From Opisthocomus hoazin (Eukaryota > Chordata > Aves > Opisthocomiformes > Opisthocomidae), in contig NC_134428.1 of the NCBI RefSeq assembly GCF_030867145.1, positions 6,324,001 to 6,388,000 on the forward strand: 64,000 nucleotides of DNA, given 5' to 3'. Shown here in pieces: positions 13,450-27,800 of the stretch (within the stretch, counting starts at the first letter, position 1; every line of letters begins with the position of its first letter). Below the pieces are notes generated by a model. The model made no database searches. It had not been told where the DNA came from and saw only the letters and a program-made list of their open reading frames with translations. The position numbers and the translations under genes were made by a program.

Positions 13450-16400
13450 CTGTTCGCATAGAGGCACAGAGAATGGGGCTGCTTGCTTATCTTGCCACTT
13501 GAAACTTCAAACGCATGCTGGGAATGGTGGTGTCCCTGCCAGGCTCCTTTCGCAGCCCTGCTCTGAAAGTGCGAACGTCTGCAGATAGCTGGCAGCCAGA
13601 AGGGGCTAGCCTGGAAAGCTGTTGCTCAGCCTCATCTGCCCATGGCACTGCTCGCACAGAGGCACAGAGAATGGGGCTGCTTGCTTGTCTTGCCACCTCA
13701 AACTTCAAACGTAGCCTGGGAATGGTGGTGTCCCAGCCAGGCTCCTTTCGCAGACCTGCTCCGAAAATGTGAACGTCTGCAGATAGCTGGCAGGCAGAAG
13801 GGGCTAGCCTGGAAAGCTGTTGCTCAGCCTCATCTGCCCATGGCACTGTTCGCATAGAGGCACAGAGAATGGGGCTGCTTGCTTATCTTGCCACTTGAAA
13901 CTTCAAACGCATGCTGGGAATGGTGGTGTCCCTGCCAGGCTCCTTTCGCAGCCCTGCTCCGAAAGTGCGAACGTCTGCAGATAGCTGGCAGCCAGAGGGG
14001 GCTAGCCTGGAAAGCTGTCGCTCAGCCTCATATGCCCATGGCAGTGCTCGCACAGAGGCACAGAGAATGGGGCTGCTTGCTTATCTTGCCACTTGAAACT
14101 TCAAACGCATGGTGGGAATGGTGGTGTCCCAGCCAGGCTCCTTTCGCAGCCCTGCTCTGAAAGTGCGAATGTCTGCAGATAGCTGGCAGGCAGAAGGGGC
14201 TAGCCTGGAAAGCTGTTGCTCAGCCTCATCTGCCCATGGCACTGTTCGCATAGAGGCACAGAGAATGGGGCTGCTTGCTTATCTTGCCACTTGAAACTTC
14301 AAACGCATGCTGGGAATGGTGGGGTACCAGCCAGGCTCCTTTAGCAGCCCTGCTCCGAAAATGCGAACGTCTGCAGATAGCTGGCAGGCAGAAGGGGCTA
14401 GCCTGGAAATCTGTTGCTCAGCCTCATCTGCCCATGGCACTGCTCGCACAGAGGCACAGAGAATGGGGCTGCTTGCTTGTCTTGCCACCTCAAACTTCAA
14501 ACGTAGCCTGGGAATGGTGGTGTCCCAGCCAGGCTCCTTTCGCAGCCCTGCTCCGAAAATGTGAACGTCTGCAGATAGCTGGCAGCCAGAAGGGGCTAGC
14601 CTGGAAAGCTGTTGCTCAGCCTCATCTGCGCATGGCACTGTTCGCATAGAGGCACAGAGAATGGGGCTGCTTGCTTATCTTGCCACTTGAAACTTCAAAC
14701 GCATGCTGGGAATGGTGGTGTCCCTGCCAGGCTCCTTTCGCAGCCCTGCTCCGAAAGTGCGAACGTCTGCAGATAGCTGGCAGCCAGAGGGGGCTAGCCT
14801 GGAAAGCTGTCGCTCAGCCTCATCTGCCCATGGCAGTGCTCGCACAGAGGCACAGAGAATGGGGCTGCTTGCTTATCTTGCCACTTGAAACTTCAAACGC
14901 ATGCTGGGAATGGTGGTGTCCCTGCCAGGCTCCTTTCGCAGCCCTGCTCCGAAAGTGCGAACGTCTGCAGATAGCTGGCAGCCAGAAGGGGCTAGCCTGG
15001 AAAGCTGTTGCTCAGCCTCATCTGCTCATGGCAGTGCTCGCACAGAGGCACAGAGAATGGGGCTGCTTGCTTGTCTTGCCACCTCAAACTTCAAACGTAA
15101 CCTGGGAATGGTGGTGTCCCAGCCAGGCTCCTTTCGCAGCCCTGCTCCGAAAATGTGAACGTCTGCAGATAGCTGGCAGGCAGAAGGGGCTAGCCTGGAA
15201 AGCTGTTGCTCAGCCTCATCTTCCCATGGCACTGTTCGCATAGAGGCACAGAGAATGGGGCTGCTTGCTTATCTTGCCACTTGAAACTTCAAACGCATGC
15301 TGGGAATGGTGGTGTCCCTGCCAGGCTCCTTTCGCAGCCCTGCTCTGAAAGTGCGAACGTCTGCAGATAGCTGGCAGCCAGAAGGGGCTAGCCTGGAAAG
15401 CTGTTGCTCAGCCTCATCTGCCCATGGCACTGCTCGCACAGAGGCACAGAGAATGGGGCTGCTTGCTTGTCTTGCCACCTCAAACTTCAAACGTAGCCTG
15501 GGAATGGTGGTGTCCCAGCCAGGCTCCTTTCGCAGACCTGCTCCGAAAATGTGAACGTCTGCAGATAGCTGGCAGGCAGAAGGGGCTAGCCTGGAAAGCT
15601 GTTGCTCAGCCTCATCTGCCCATGGCACTGTTCGCATAGAGGCACAGAGAATGGGGCTGCTTGCTTATCTTGCCACTTGAAACTTCAAACGCATGCTGGG
15701 AATGGTGGTGTCCCTGCCAGGCTCCTTTCGCAGCCCTGCTCCGAAAGTGCGAACGTCTGCAGATAGCTGGCAGCCAGAGGGGGCTAGCCTGGAAAGCTGT
15801 CGCTCAGCCTCATATGCCCATGGCAGTGCTCGCACAGAGGCACAGAGAATGGGGCTGCTTGCTTATCTTGCCACTTGAAACTTCAAACGCATGGTGGGAA
15901 TGGTGGTGTCCCAGCCAGGCTCCTTTCGCAGCCCTGCTCTGAAAGTGCGAATGTCTGCAGATAGCTGGCAGGCAGAAGGGGCTAGCCTGGAAAGCTGTTG
16001 CTCAGCCTCATCTGCCCATGGCACTGTTCGCATAGAGGCACAGAGAATGGGGCTGCTTGCTTATCTTGCCACTTGAAACTTCAAACGCATGCTGGGAATG
16101 GTGGGGTACCAGCCAGGCTCCTTTAGCAGCCCTGCTCCGAAAATGCGAACGTCTGCAGATAGCTGGCAGGCAGAAGGGGCTAGCCTGGAAATCTGTTGCT
16201 CAGCCTCATCTGCCCATGGCACTGCTCGCACAGAGGCACAGAGAATGGGGCTGCTTGCTTGTCTTGCCACCTCAAACTTCAAACGTAGCCTGGGAATGGT
16301 GGTGTCCCAGCCAGGCTCCTTTCGCAGCCCTGCTCCGAAAATGTGAACGTCTGCAGATAGCTGGCAGCCAGAAGGGGCTAGCCTGGAAAGCTGTTGCTCA

Positions 16401-17080
16401 GCCTCATCTGCGCATGGCACTGTTCGCATAGAGGCACAGAGAATGGGGCTGCTTGCTTATCTTGCCACTTGAAACTTCAAACGCATGCTGGGAATGGTGG
16501 TGTCCCTGCCAGGCTCCTTTCGCAGCCCTGCTCCGAAAGTGCGAACGTCTGCAGATAGCTGGCAGCCAGAGGGGGCTAGCCTGGAAAGCTGTCGCTCAGC
16601 CTCATCTGCCCATGGCAGTGCTCGCACAGAGGCACAGAGAATGGGGCTGCTTGCTTATCTTGCCACTTGAAACTTCAAACGCATGCTGGGAATGGTGGTG
16701 TCCCTGCCAGGCTCCTTTCGCAGCCCTGCTCCGAAAGTGCGAACGTCTGCAGATAGCTGGCAGCCAGAAGGGGCTAGCCTGGAAAGCTGTTGCTCAGCCT
16801 CATCTGCTCATGGCAGTGCTCGCACAGAGGCACAGAGAATGGGGCTGCTTGCTTGTCTTGCCACCTCAAACTTCAAACGTAACCTGGGAATGGTGGTGTC
16901 CCAGCCAGGCTCCTTTCGCAGCCCTGCTCCGAAAATGTGAACGTCTGCAGATAGCTGGCAGGCAGAAGGGGCTAGCCTGGAAAGCTGTTGCTCAGCCTCA
17001 TCTTCCCATGGCACTGTTCGCATAGAGGCACAGAGAATGGGGCTGCTTGCTTATCTTGCCACTTGAAACTTCAAACGCAT
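13450..17080 (+). repeat. Higher-order repeat: two 9-mer (1,782-bp) blocks
   Basis: Positions 13,450-15,290 match 15,232-17,080 at an offset of 1,782 bp (9 x 198). Diagnostic shared variants are CGCAGACCTGCTCC (13,750 and 15,532), CTCATATGCCCATGG (14,028 and 15,810), GGTGGGGTACCAGCC (14,320 and 16,102), CTTTAGCAGCCC, GGAAATCTGTTGC and CATCTTCCCATGG (15,218 and 17,000). Copy identity looks near complete. Confidence 0.88.
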
Positions 17081-18830
17081 GCTGGGAATGGTGGTGTCTC
17101 TGCCAGGCTCCTATCGCAGCCCTGCTCCGAAAATGCGAACGTCTGCAGATAGCTGGCAGACAGAAGGGGCTAGCCTGGAAAGCTGTTGCTCAGCCTCATC
17201 TGCCCATGGCAGTGCTCGCACAGAGGCACAGAGAATGGGGCTACTTGCTTGTCTTGCCACCTCAAACTTCAAACGTAGCCTGGGAATGGTGGTGTCCCAG
17301 CCAGGCTCCTTTCGCAGCCCTGCTCCGAAAGTGCGAACGTCTGCAGATAGCTGGCAGGCAGAAGGGGCTAGCCTGGAAAGCTGTTGCTCAGCCTCATCTG
17401 CCCATGGCAGTGCTCGCACAGAGGCACAGAGAATGGGGCTTCTTGCTTATCTTGCCACTTGAAACTTCAAACGCATGCTGGGAATGGTGGTGTCCCTGCC
17501 AGGCTCCTTTCGCAGCCCTGCTCCGAAAGTGCGAACGTCTGCAGATAGCTGGCAGCCAGAGGGGGCTAGCCTGGAAAGCTGTCGCTCAGCCTCATCTGCC
17601 CATGGCAGTGCTCGCACAGAGGCACAGAGAATGGGGCTGCTTGCTTATCTTGCCACTTGAAACTTCAAACGCATGCTGGGAATGGTGGTGTCCCTGCCAG
17701 GCTCCTTTCGCAGCCCTGCTCCGAAAGTGCGAACGTCTGCAGATAGCTGGCAGCCAGAAGGGGCTAGCCTGGAAAGCTGTTGCTCAGCCTCATCTGCTCA
17801 TGGCAGTGCTCGCACAGAGGCACAGAGAATGGGGCTGCTTGCTTGTCTTGCCACCTCAAACTTCAAACGTAACCTGGGAATGGTGGTGTCCCAGCCAGGC
17901 TCCTTTCGCAGCCCTGCTCCGAAAATGTGAACGTCTGCAGATAGCTGGCAGGCAGAAGGGGCTAGCCTGGAAAGCTGTTGCTCAGCCTCATCTTCCCATG
18001 GCACTGTTCGCATAGAGGCACAGAGAATGGGGCTGCTTGCTTATCTTGCCACTTGAAACTTCAAACGCATGCTGGGAATGGTGGTGTCTCTGCCAGGCTC
18101 CTATCGCAGCCCTGCTCCGAAAATGCGAACGTCTGCAGATAGCTGGCAGACAGAAGGGGCTAGCCTGGAAAGCTGTTGCTCAGCCTCATCTGCCCATGGC
18201 AGTGCTCGCACAGAGGCACAGAGAATGGGGCTACTTGCTTGTCTTGCCACCTCAAACTTCAAACGTAGCCTGGGAATGGTGGTGTCCCAGCCAGGCTCCT
18301 TTCGCAGCCCTGCTCCGAAAGTGCGAACGTCTGCAGATAGCTGGCAGGCAGAAGGGGCTAGCCTGGAAAGCTGTTGCTCAGCCTCATCTGCCCATGGCAG
18401 TGCTCGCACAGAGGCACAGAGAATGGGGCTTCTTGCTTATCTTGCCACTTGAAACTTCAAACGCATGCTGGGAATGGTGGTGTCCCTGCCAGGCTCCTTT
18501 CGCAGCCCTGCTCCGAAAGTGCGAACGTCTGCAGATAGCTGGCAGCCAGAAGGGGCTAGCCTGGAAAGCTGTTGCTCAGCCTCATCTGCTCATGGCAGTG
18601 CTCGCACAGAGGCACAGAGAATGGGGCTGCTTGCTTGTCTTGCCACCTCAAACTTCAAACGTAACCTGGGAATGGTGGTGTCCCAGCCAGGCTCCTTTCG
18701 CAGCCCTGCTCCGAAAATGTGAACGTCTGCAGATAGCTGGCAGGCAGAAGGGGCTAGCCTGGAAAGCTGTTGCTCAGCCTCATCTTCCCATGGCACTGTT
18801 CGCATAGAGGCACAGAGAATGGGGCTGCTT
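16480..18830 (+). repeat. Higher-order repeat: 5-mer (990-bp) blocks, third copy one unit short
   Basis: Positions 16,480-17,470 recur at 17,470-18,460 (offset 990 bp). The next stretch, 18,465-18,830, matches 17,673-18,040 at an offset of 792 bp, so one 198-bp unit is missing from the third copy. Shared marks are AACGTAACCTGGG, CATCTTCCCATGG, GTGTCTCTGCCAGG with CTATCGCAGCCC, and GGCTTCTTGC. This block overlaps the right end of the 1,782-bp pair, so the 990-bp expansion is nested on top of it and is probably later. Confidence 0.87.
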
Positions 18831-21800
18831 GCTTATCTTGCCACTTGAAACTTCAAACGCATGCTGGGAATGGTGGTGTCTCTGCCAGGCTCCTATCGCA
18901 GCCCTGCTCCGAAAATGCGAACGTCTGCAGATAGCTGGCAGACAGAAGGGGCTAGCCTGGAAAGCTGTTGCTCAGCCTCATCTGCCCATGGCAGTGCTCG
19001 CACAGAGGCACAGAGAATGGGGCTGCTTGCTTATCTTGCCACTTGAAACTTCAAACGCATGCTGGGAATTGTGGTGTCCCTGCCAGGCTCCTTTCGCAGC
19101 CCTGCTCCGAAAGTGCGAACGTCTGCAGATAGCTGGCAGCCAGAAGGGGCTAGCCTGGAAAGCTGTTGCTCAGCCTCATCTGCCCATGGCACTGTTCGCA
19201 CAGAGGCACAGAGACTGGGGCTGCTTGCTTGTCTTGCCACCTCAAACTTCAAACGTAGCCTGGGAAACATGGTGTGCCTGCTAGGCTCCTTTCGCAGCCC
19301 TACTCCGAAAATCTGACCTTTTGCAGATAGCTGGCAGGCAGAAGGGGCTAGCCTGGAAAGCTGTTGCTCAGCCTCATCTGCCCATGGCACTGCTCGCATA
19401 GAGGCACAGAGAATGGGGCTGCTTGCTTATCTTGCCACCTCAAACTTCAAACGTAGCCTGGGAAAGTTGGTGTCCCAGCCAGGCTCCTTTCGCAGCCCTG
19501 CTCCGAAAGTGCGAACGTCTGCAGATAGCTGGCAGGCAGAAGGGGCTAGCCTGGAAAGCTGTTGCTCAGCCTCATCTGCCCATGGCACTGTTCGCATAGA
19601 GGCACAGAGAATGGGGCTGCTTGCTTATCTTGCCACTTGAAACTTCAAACGCATGCTGGGAATGGTGGTGTCCCTGCCAGGCTCCTATCACAGCCCTGCT
19701 CCGAAAGTGCGAACGTCTGCAGATAGCTGGCAGCCAGAAGGGGCTAGCCTGGAAAGCTGTTGCTCAGCCTCATCTGCCCATGGCAGTGCTCGCACAGAGG
19801 CACAGAGAATGGGGCTGCTTGCTTATCTTGCCACTTGAAACTTCAAACGCATGCTGGGAATGGTGGTGTCCCTGCCAGGCTCCTATCACAGCCCTGCTCC
19901 GAAAGTGCGAACGTCTGCAGATAGCTGGCATCCAGAAGGGGCTAGCCTGGAAAGCTGTTGCTCAGCCTCATCTGCCCATGGCACTGCTCGCACAGAGGCA
20001 CAGAGAATGGGGCTGCTTGCTTGTCTTGCCACCTCAAACTTCAAACGTAGCCTGGGAAAGTTGGTGTCCCAGCCAGGCTCCTTTCACAGCCCTGCTCCGA
20101 AAGTGTGAACGTCTGCAGATAGCTGGCAGGCAGAAGGGGCTAGCCTGGAAAGCTGTTGCTCAGCCTCATCTGCCCATGGCACTGTTCGCATAGAGGCACA
20201 GAGAATGGGGCTGCTTGCTTATCTTGCCACTTGAAACTTCAAACGCATGCTGGGAATGGTGGTGTCCCTGCCAGGCTCCTTTCGCAGCCCTGCTCCGAAA
20301 ATGTGAACGTCTGCAGATAGCTGGCAGGCAGAAGGGGCTAGCCTGGAAAGCTGTTGCTCAGCCTCATCTGCCCATGGCACTGTTCGCATAGAGGCACAGA
20401 GAATGGGGCTGCTTGCTTATCTTGCCACCTTAAACTTCAAACGTAGCCTGGGAAAGTTGGTGTCCCTGCCAGGCTCCTTTCGCAGCTCTGCTCCGAAAGT
20501 GCGAACGTCTGCAGATAGCTGGCAGCCAGAAGGGGCTAGCCTGGAAACTGTTGCTCAGCCTCATCTGCCCATGGCACTGTTCGCATAGAGGCACAGAGAA
20601 TGGGGCTGCTTGCTTATCTTGCCACTTGAAACTTCAAACGCATGCTGGGAATGGTGGTGTCCCTGCCAGGCTCCTATCACAGCCCTGCTCCGAAAATGCG
20701 AACGTCTGCAGATAGCTGGGAGGCAGAAGGGGCTAGCCTGGAAAGCTGTTGCTCAGCCTCATCTGCTCATGGCAGTGCTCGCACAGAGGCACAGAGAATG
20801 GGGCTGCTTGCTTGTCTTCCCACCTCAAACTTCAAACGTAGCCTGGGAAAGTTGTGTCCCAGCCAGGCTCCTTTCGCAGCCCTGCTCCGAAAGTGCGAAC
20901 GTCTGCAGATAGCTGGCAGACAGAATAGGCTAGCCTGGAAAGCTGTTGCTCAGCCTCATCTGTCCATGGCAGTGCTCGCACAGAGGCACAGAGAATGGGG
21001 CTGCTTGCTTATCTTGCCACCTCAAACTTCAAACGTATCCTGGGAAAGTTGGTGTCCCAGCCAGGCTCCTTTCGCAGCCCTGCTCCGAAAGTGCGAACGT
21101 CTGCAGATAGCTGGCAGGCAGAAGGGGCTAGCCTGGAAAGCTGTTGCTCAGCCTCATCTGCCCATGGCACTGTTCGCATAGAGGCACAGAGAATGGGGCT
21201 GCTTGCTTATCTTGCCACTTGAAACTTCAAACGCATGCTGGGAATGGTGGTGTCCCTGCCAGGCTCCTATCACAGCCCTGCTCCGAAAATGTGAACGTCT
21301 GCAGATAGCTGGCAGGCAGAAGGGGCTAGCCTGGAAAGCTGTTGCTCAGCCTCATCTGCCCATGGCACTGTTCGCATAGAGGCACAGAGAATGGGGCTGC
21401 TTGCTTATCTTGCCACTTGAAACTTCAAACGCATGCTGGGAATGGTGGTGTCCCTGCCAGGCTCCTATCACAGCCCTGCTCCGAAAGTGCGAACGTCTGC
21501 AGATAGTGGGCAGGTAGAAGGGGCTAGCCTGGAAAGCTGTTGCTCAGCCTCATCTGCCCATGGCACTGCTCGCACAGAGGCACAGAGATTGGGGCTGCTT
21601 GCTTGTCTTGCCACCTCAAACTTCAAACGTAGCCCGGGAAAGTTGGTGTCCCAGCCAGGCTCATTTCGCAGCCCTGCTCCGAAAGTGCGAACGTCTGCAG
21701 ATAGCTGGCAGCCAGAAGGTACTAGCCTGGAAAGCTGTTGCTCAGCCTCATCTGCCCATGGCACTGCTCGCACAGAGGCACAGAGAATGGGGCTGCTTGC

Positions 21801-24800
21801 TTGTCTTGCCACCTCAAACTTCAAACGTAGCCTGGGAAAGTTGGTGTCCCTGCCAGGCTCCTTTCGCAGCCCTGCTCCGAAAGTGCGAACGTCTGCAGAT
21901 AGCTGGCAGGCAGAAGGGGCTAGCCTGGAAAGCTGTTGCTCAGCCTCATCTGCCCATGGCACTGTTCGCATAGAGGCACAGAGAATGGGGCTGCTTGCTT
22001 ATCTTGCCACTTGAAACTTCAAACGCATGCTGGGAATGGTGGTGTCCCTGCCAGGCTCCTATCACAGCCCTGCTCCGAAAATGCGAACGTCTGCAGATAG
22101 CTGGCAGGCAGAAGGGGCTAGCCTGGAAAGCTGTTGCTCAGCCTCATCTGCCCATGGCACTGCTCGCACAGAGGCACAGAGAATGGGGCTGCTTGCTTGT
22201 CTTGCCACCTCAAACTTCAAACATAGCCTGGGAATGGTGGTGTCCCAGCCAGGCTCCTTTCGCAGCCCTGCTCTTGAAATGCGAACGTCTGCAGATAGCT
22301 GGCAGCCAGAAGGGGCTAGCCTGGAAAGCTGTTGCTCAGCCTCATCTGCGCATGGCACTGTTCGCATAGAGGCACAGAGAATGGGGCTGCTTGCTTATCT
22401 TGCCACTTGAAACTTCAAACGCATGCTGGGAATGGTGGTGTCCCTGCCAGGCTCCTTTCGCAGCCCTGCTCCGAAAGTGCGAACGTCTGCAGATAGCTGG
22501 CAGGCAGAAGGGGCTAGCCTGGAAAGCTGTTGCTCAGCCTCATCTGCCCATGGCACTGCTCGCACAGAGGCACAGAGAATGGGGCTGCTTGCTTGTCTTG
22601 CCACCTCAAACTTCAAACGTAGCCTGGGAAAGTTGGTGTACCTGCTAGGCTCCTTTCGCAGCCCTGCTCTTGAAATGCGAATGTCTGCAGATAGCTGGCA
22701 GCCAGAAGGGGCTAGCCTGGAAAGCTGTTGCTCAGCCTCATCTGCGCATGGCACTGTTCGCATAGAGGCACAGAGAATGGGGCTGCTTCCTTATCTTGCC
22801 ACTTGAAACTTCAAACGTAGCCTGGGAAAGTTGGTGTCCCAGCCAGGCTCCTTTCGCAGCCCTGCTCCGAAAGTGCGAACGTCTGCAGATAGCTGGCAGG
22901 CAGAAGGGGCTAGCCTGGAAAGCTGTTGCTCAGCCTCATCTGCCCATGGCACTGTTCGCATAGAGGCACAGAGAATGGGGCTGCTTGCTTATCTTGCCAC
23001 TTGAAACTTCAAACGCATGCTGGGAATGGTGGTGTCCCTGCCAGGCTCCTTTCGCAGCCCTGCTCCGAAAGTGCGAACGTCTGCAGATAGCTGGCAGCCA
23101 GAAGGGGCTAGCCTGGAAAGCTGTTGCTCAGCCTCATCTGCCCATGGCAGTGCTTGCACAGAGGCACAGAGAATGGGGCTGCTTGCTTATCTTGCCACTT
23201 GAAACTTCAAACGCATGCTGGGAATGGTGGTGTCCCTGCCAGACTCCTATCACAGCCCTGCTCCGAAAGTGCGAACGTCTGCAGATAGCTGGCAGGCAGA
23301 AGGGGCTAGCCTGGAAAGCTGTTGCTCAGCCTCATCTGCCCATGGCACTGCTCGCACAGAGGCACAGAGAATGGGGCTGCTTGCTTGTCTTGCCACCTCA
23401 AACTTCAAACGTAGCCTGAGAAAGTTGGTGTAGCTGCTAGGCTCGTTTCGCAGCCCTGCTCTTGAAATGCGAACGTCTGCAGTTAGCTGGCAGCCAGAAG
23501 GGGCTAGCCTTGAAAGCTGTTGCTCAGCCTCATCTGCGCATGGCACTGTTCGCATAGAGGCACAGAGAATGGGGCTTCTTGCTTATCTTGTCACTTGAAA
23601 CTTCAAACGCATGCTGGGAATGGTGGTGTCCCTGCCAGGCTCCTATCACAGCCCTGCTCCGAAAGTGCGAACGTCTGCAGACAGCTGGCAGCCAGAGAGG
23701 GCTAGCCTGGAAAGCTGTTGCTCAGCCTCATCTGCCCATGGCACTGCTCGCACAGAGGCACAGAGAATGGGGCTGCTTGCTTATCTTGCCACCTCAAACT
23801 TCAAACGTAGCCTGGGAAAGTTGGTGTCCCAGCCAGGCTCCTTTCGCAGCCCTGCTCCGAAAGTGCGAACGTCTGCAGATAGCTGGCAGACAGAAGGGGC
23901 TAGCCTGGAAAGCTGTTGCTCAGCCTCATCTGCCCATGGCACTGCTCGCACAGAGGCACAGAGAATGGGGCTGCTTGCTTATCTTGCCACTTGAAACTTC
24001 AAACGCATGCTGGGAATGGTGGTGTCCCGGACAGGCTCCTTTCGCAGCCCTGCTCTGAAAGTGCGAACGTCTGCAGATAGCTGGCAGACAGAAGGGGCTA
24101 GCCTGGAAAGCTGTTGCTCAGCCTCATCTGCCCATGGCACTGTTCGCATAGAGGCACAGAGAATGGGGCTGCTTGCTTATCTTGCCACTTGAAACTTCAA
24201 ACGCATGCTGGGAATGGTGGTGTCCCTGCCAGACTGCTTTCGCAGCCCTGCTCCGAAAGTGCGAACGTCTGCAGATAGCTGGCAGGCAGAAGGGGCTAGC
24301 CTGGAAAGCTGTTGCTCAGCCTCATCTGCCCATGGCACTGCTCGCACAGAGGCACAGAGAATGGGGCTGCTTGCTTGTCTTGCGACCTCAAACTTCAAAC
24401 GTAGCCTGGGAATGGTGGTGTCCCAGCCAGGCTCCTTTCGCAGCCCTGCTCCGAAAATGTGAACGTCTGCAGATAGCTGGCAGGCAGAAGGGGCTAGCCT
24501 GGAAAGCTGTTGCTAAGCCTCATCTGCCCATGGCACTGTTCGCATAGAGGCACAGAGAATGGGGCTGCTTGCTTATCTTGCCACTTGAAACTTCAAACGC
24601 ATGCTGGGAATGGTGGTGTCCCTGCCAGGCTCCTATCACAGCCCTGCTCCGAAAGTGCGAACGTCTGCAGATAGCTGGCAGACAGAAGGGGCTAGCCTGG
24701 AAAGCTGTTGCTCAGCCTCATCTGCCCATGGCACTGTTCGCATAGAGGCACAGAGAATGGGGCTGCTTGCTTATCTTGCCACTTGAAACTTCAAACGCAT

Positions 24801-27800
24801 GCTGGGAATGGTGGTGTCCCAGCCAGGCTCCTTTCGCAGCCCTGCTCTGAAAGTGCGAACGTCTGCAGATAGCTGGCAGCCAGAAGGGGCTAGCCTGGAA
24901 AGCTGTTGCTCAGCCTCATCTGCCCATGGCACTGCTCGCACAGAGGCACAGAGAATGGGGCTGCTTGCTTGTCTTGCCACCTCAAACTTCAAACGTAGCC
25001 TGGGAATGGTGGTGTCCCAGCCAAGCTCCTTTCGCAGCCCTACTCCGAAAATGTGAACGTCTGCAGATAGCTGGCAGGCAGAAGGGGCTAGCCTGGAAAG
25101 CTGTTGCTCAGCCTCATCTGCCCATGGCACTGTTCACATAGAGGCACAGAGAATGGGGCTGCTTGCTTATCTTGCCACTTGAAACTTCAAACGCATGCTG
25201 GGAATGGTGGTGTCCCTGCCAGGCTCCTATCACAGCCCTGCTCCGAAAGTGCGAACGTCTGCAGATAGCTGGCAGCCAGAAGGGGCTAGCCTGGAAAGCT
25301 GTTGCTCAGCCTCATCTGCCCATGGCACTGTTCGCATAGAGGCACAGAGAATGGGGCTGCTTGCTTATCTTGCCACTTGAAACTTCAAACGCATGCTGGG
25401 AATGGTGGTGTCCCAGCCAGGCTCCTTTCGCAGCCCTGCTCCGAAAGTGCGAACGTCTGCAGATAGCTGGCAGCCAGAAGGGGCTAGCCTGGAAAGCTGT
25501 TGCTCAGCCTCATCTGCCCATGGCACTGCTCGCACAGAGGCACAGAGAATGGGGCTGCTTGCTTGTCTTGCCACCTCAAACTTCAAACGTAGCCTGGGAA
25601 TGGTGGTGTCCCAGCCAGGCTCCTATCACAGCCCTGCTCCGAAAATGTGAACGTCTGCAGATAGCTGGCAGGCAGAAGGGGCTAGCCTGGAAAGCTGTTG
25701 CTCAGCCTCATCTGCGCATGGCACTGTTCGCATAGAGGATCAGAGAATGGGGCTGCTTGCTTATCTTGCCACTTGAAACTTAAAACGCATGCTGGGAATG
25801 GTGGTGTCCCTGCCAGGCTCCTTTCGCAGCCCTGCTCCGAAAGTGCGAACGTCTGCAGATAGCTGGCAGCCAGAGGGGGCTAGCCTGGAAAGCTGTTGCT
25901 CAGCCTCATCTGCCCATGGCACTGCTCGCACAGAGGCACAGAGAATGGGGCTGCTTGCTTATCTTGCCACTTGAAACTTCAAACGTAGCCTGGGAAAGTT
26001 GGTGTCCCAGCCAGGCTCCTTTCGCAGCCCTCCTCTGAAAGTGCGAATGTCTGCAGATAGCTGGCAGGCAGAAGGGGCTAGCCTGGAAAGCTGTTGCTCA
26101 GCCTAATCTGCCCATGGCACTGCTCGCATAGAGGCACAGAGAATGGGGCTGCTTGCTTATCTTGCCACTTGAAACTTCAAACGCATGCTGGGAATGGTGG
26201 TGTCCCTGCCAGGCTCCTATCACAGTCCTGCTCCGAAAGTGCGAACGTCTGCAGATAGCTGGCAGGCAGAAGGGGCTAGCCTGGAAAGCTGTTGCTCAGC
26301 CTCATCTGCCCATGGCACTGTTCGCATAGAGGCACAGAGAATGGGGCTGCTTGCTTATCTTGCCACTTGAAACTTCAAACGCATGCTGGGAATGGTGGTG
26401 TCCCAGCCAGGCTCCTTTCGCAGCCCTGCTCCGAAAGTGCGAACGTCTGCAGATAGCTGGCAGCCAGAAGGGGCTAGCCTGGAAAGCTGTTGCTCAGCCT
26501 CATCTGCCCATGGCACTGCTCGCACAGAGGCACAGAGAATGGGGCTGCTTGCTTGTCTTGCCACCTCAAACTTCAAACGTAGCCTGGGAATGGTGGTGTC
26601 CCAGCCAGGCTCCTTTCGCAGCCCTGCTCCGAAAATGTGAACGTCTGCAGATAGCTGGCAGCCAGAAGGGGCTAGCCTGGAAAGCTGTTGCTCAGCCTCA
26701 TCTGCGCATGGCACTGTTCGCATAGAGGATCAGAGAATGGGGCTGCTTGCTTATCTTGCCACTTGAAACTTCAAACGCATGCTGGGAATGGTGGTGTCCC
26801 TGCCAGGCTCCTTTCGCAGCCCTGCTCCGAAAGTGCGAACGTCTGCAGATAGCTGGCAGGCAGAAGGGGCTAGCCTGGAAAGCTGTTGCTCAGCCTCATC
26901 TGCCCATGGCAGTGCTCGCACAGAGGCACAGAGAATGGGGCTGCTTGCTTATCTTGCCACTTGAAACTTCAAACGCATGCTGGGAATGGTGGTGTCCCTG
27001 CCAGGCTCCTTTCGCAGCTCTGCTCCGAAAGTAAGAACGTCTGCAGATAGCTGGCAGCCAGAGGGGACTAGCCTGGAAAGCTGTCGCTCAGCCTCATCTG
27101 CCCATGGCAGTGCTCGCACAGAGGCACAGAGAATGGGGCTGCTTGCTTATCTTGCCACTTGAAACTTCAAACGCATGCTGGGAATTGTGGTGTCCCTGCC
27201 AGGCTCCTTTCGCAGCCCTGCTCCGAAAGTGCGAACGTCTGCAGATAGCTGGCAGCCAGAAGGGGCTAGCCTGGAAAGCTGTTGCTCAGCCTCATCTGCC
27301 CATGGCACTGCTCGCACAGAGGCACAGAGAATGGGGCTGCTTGTTTGTCTTGCCACCTCAAACTTCAAACGTAGCCTGGGAAAGATGGTGTACCTGCTAG
27401 GCTCCTTTCGCAGCCCTGCTCTTGAAATGCGAACGTCTGCAGATAACTGGCAGCCAGAAGGGGCTAGCCTGGAAAGCTGTTGCTCAGCCTCATCTGCGCA
27501 TGGCACTGTTCGCATAGAGGCACAGAGAATGGGGCTGCTTGCTTATCTTGCCACTTGAAACTTCAAACGCATGCTGGGAATTGTGGTGTCCCAGCCAGGC
27601 TCCTTTTGCAGCCCTGCTCCGAAAGTGCGAACGTCTGCAGATAGCTGGCAGCCAGAGGGGGCTAGCCTGGAAAGCTGTTGCTCAGCCTCATCTGCCCATG
27701 GCAGTGCTCGCACAGAGGCACAGAGAATGGGGCTGCTTGCTTATCTTGCCACCTCAAACTTCAAACGTAGCCTGGGAAAGATGGTGTCCCAGCCAGGCTC

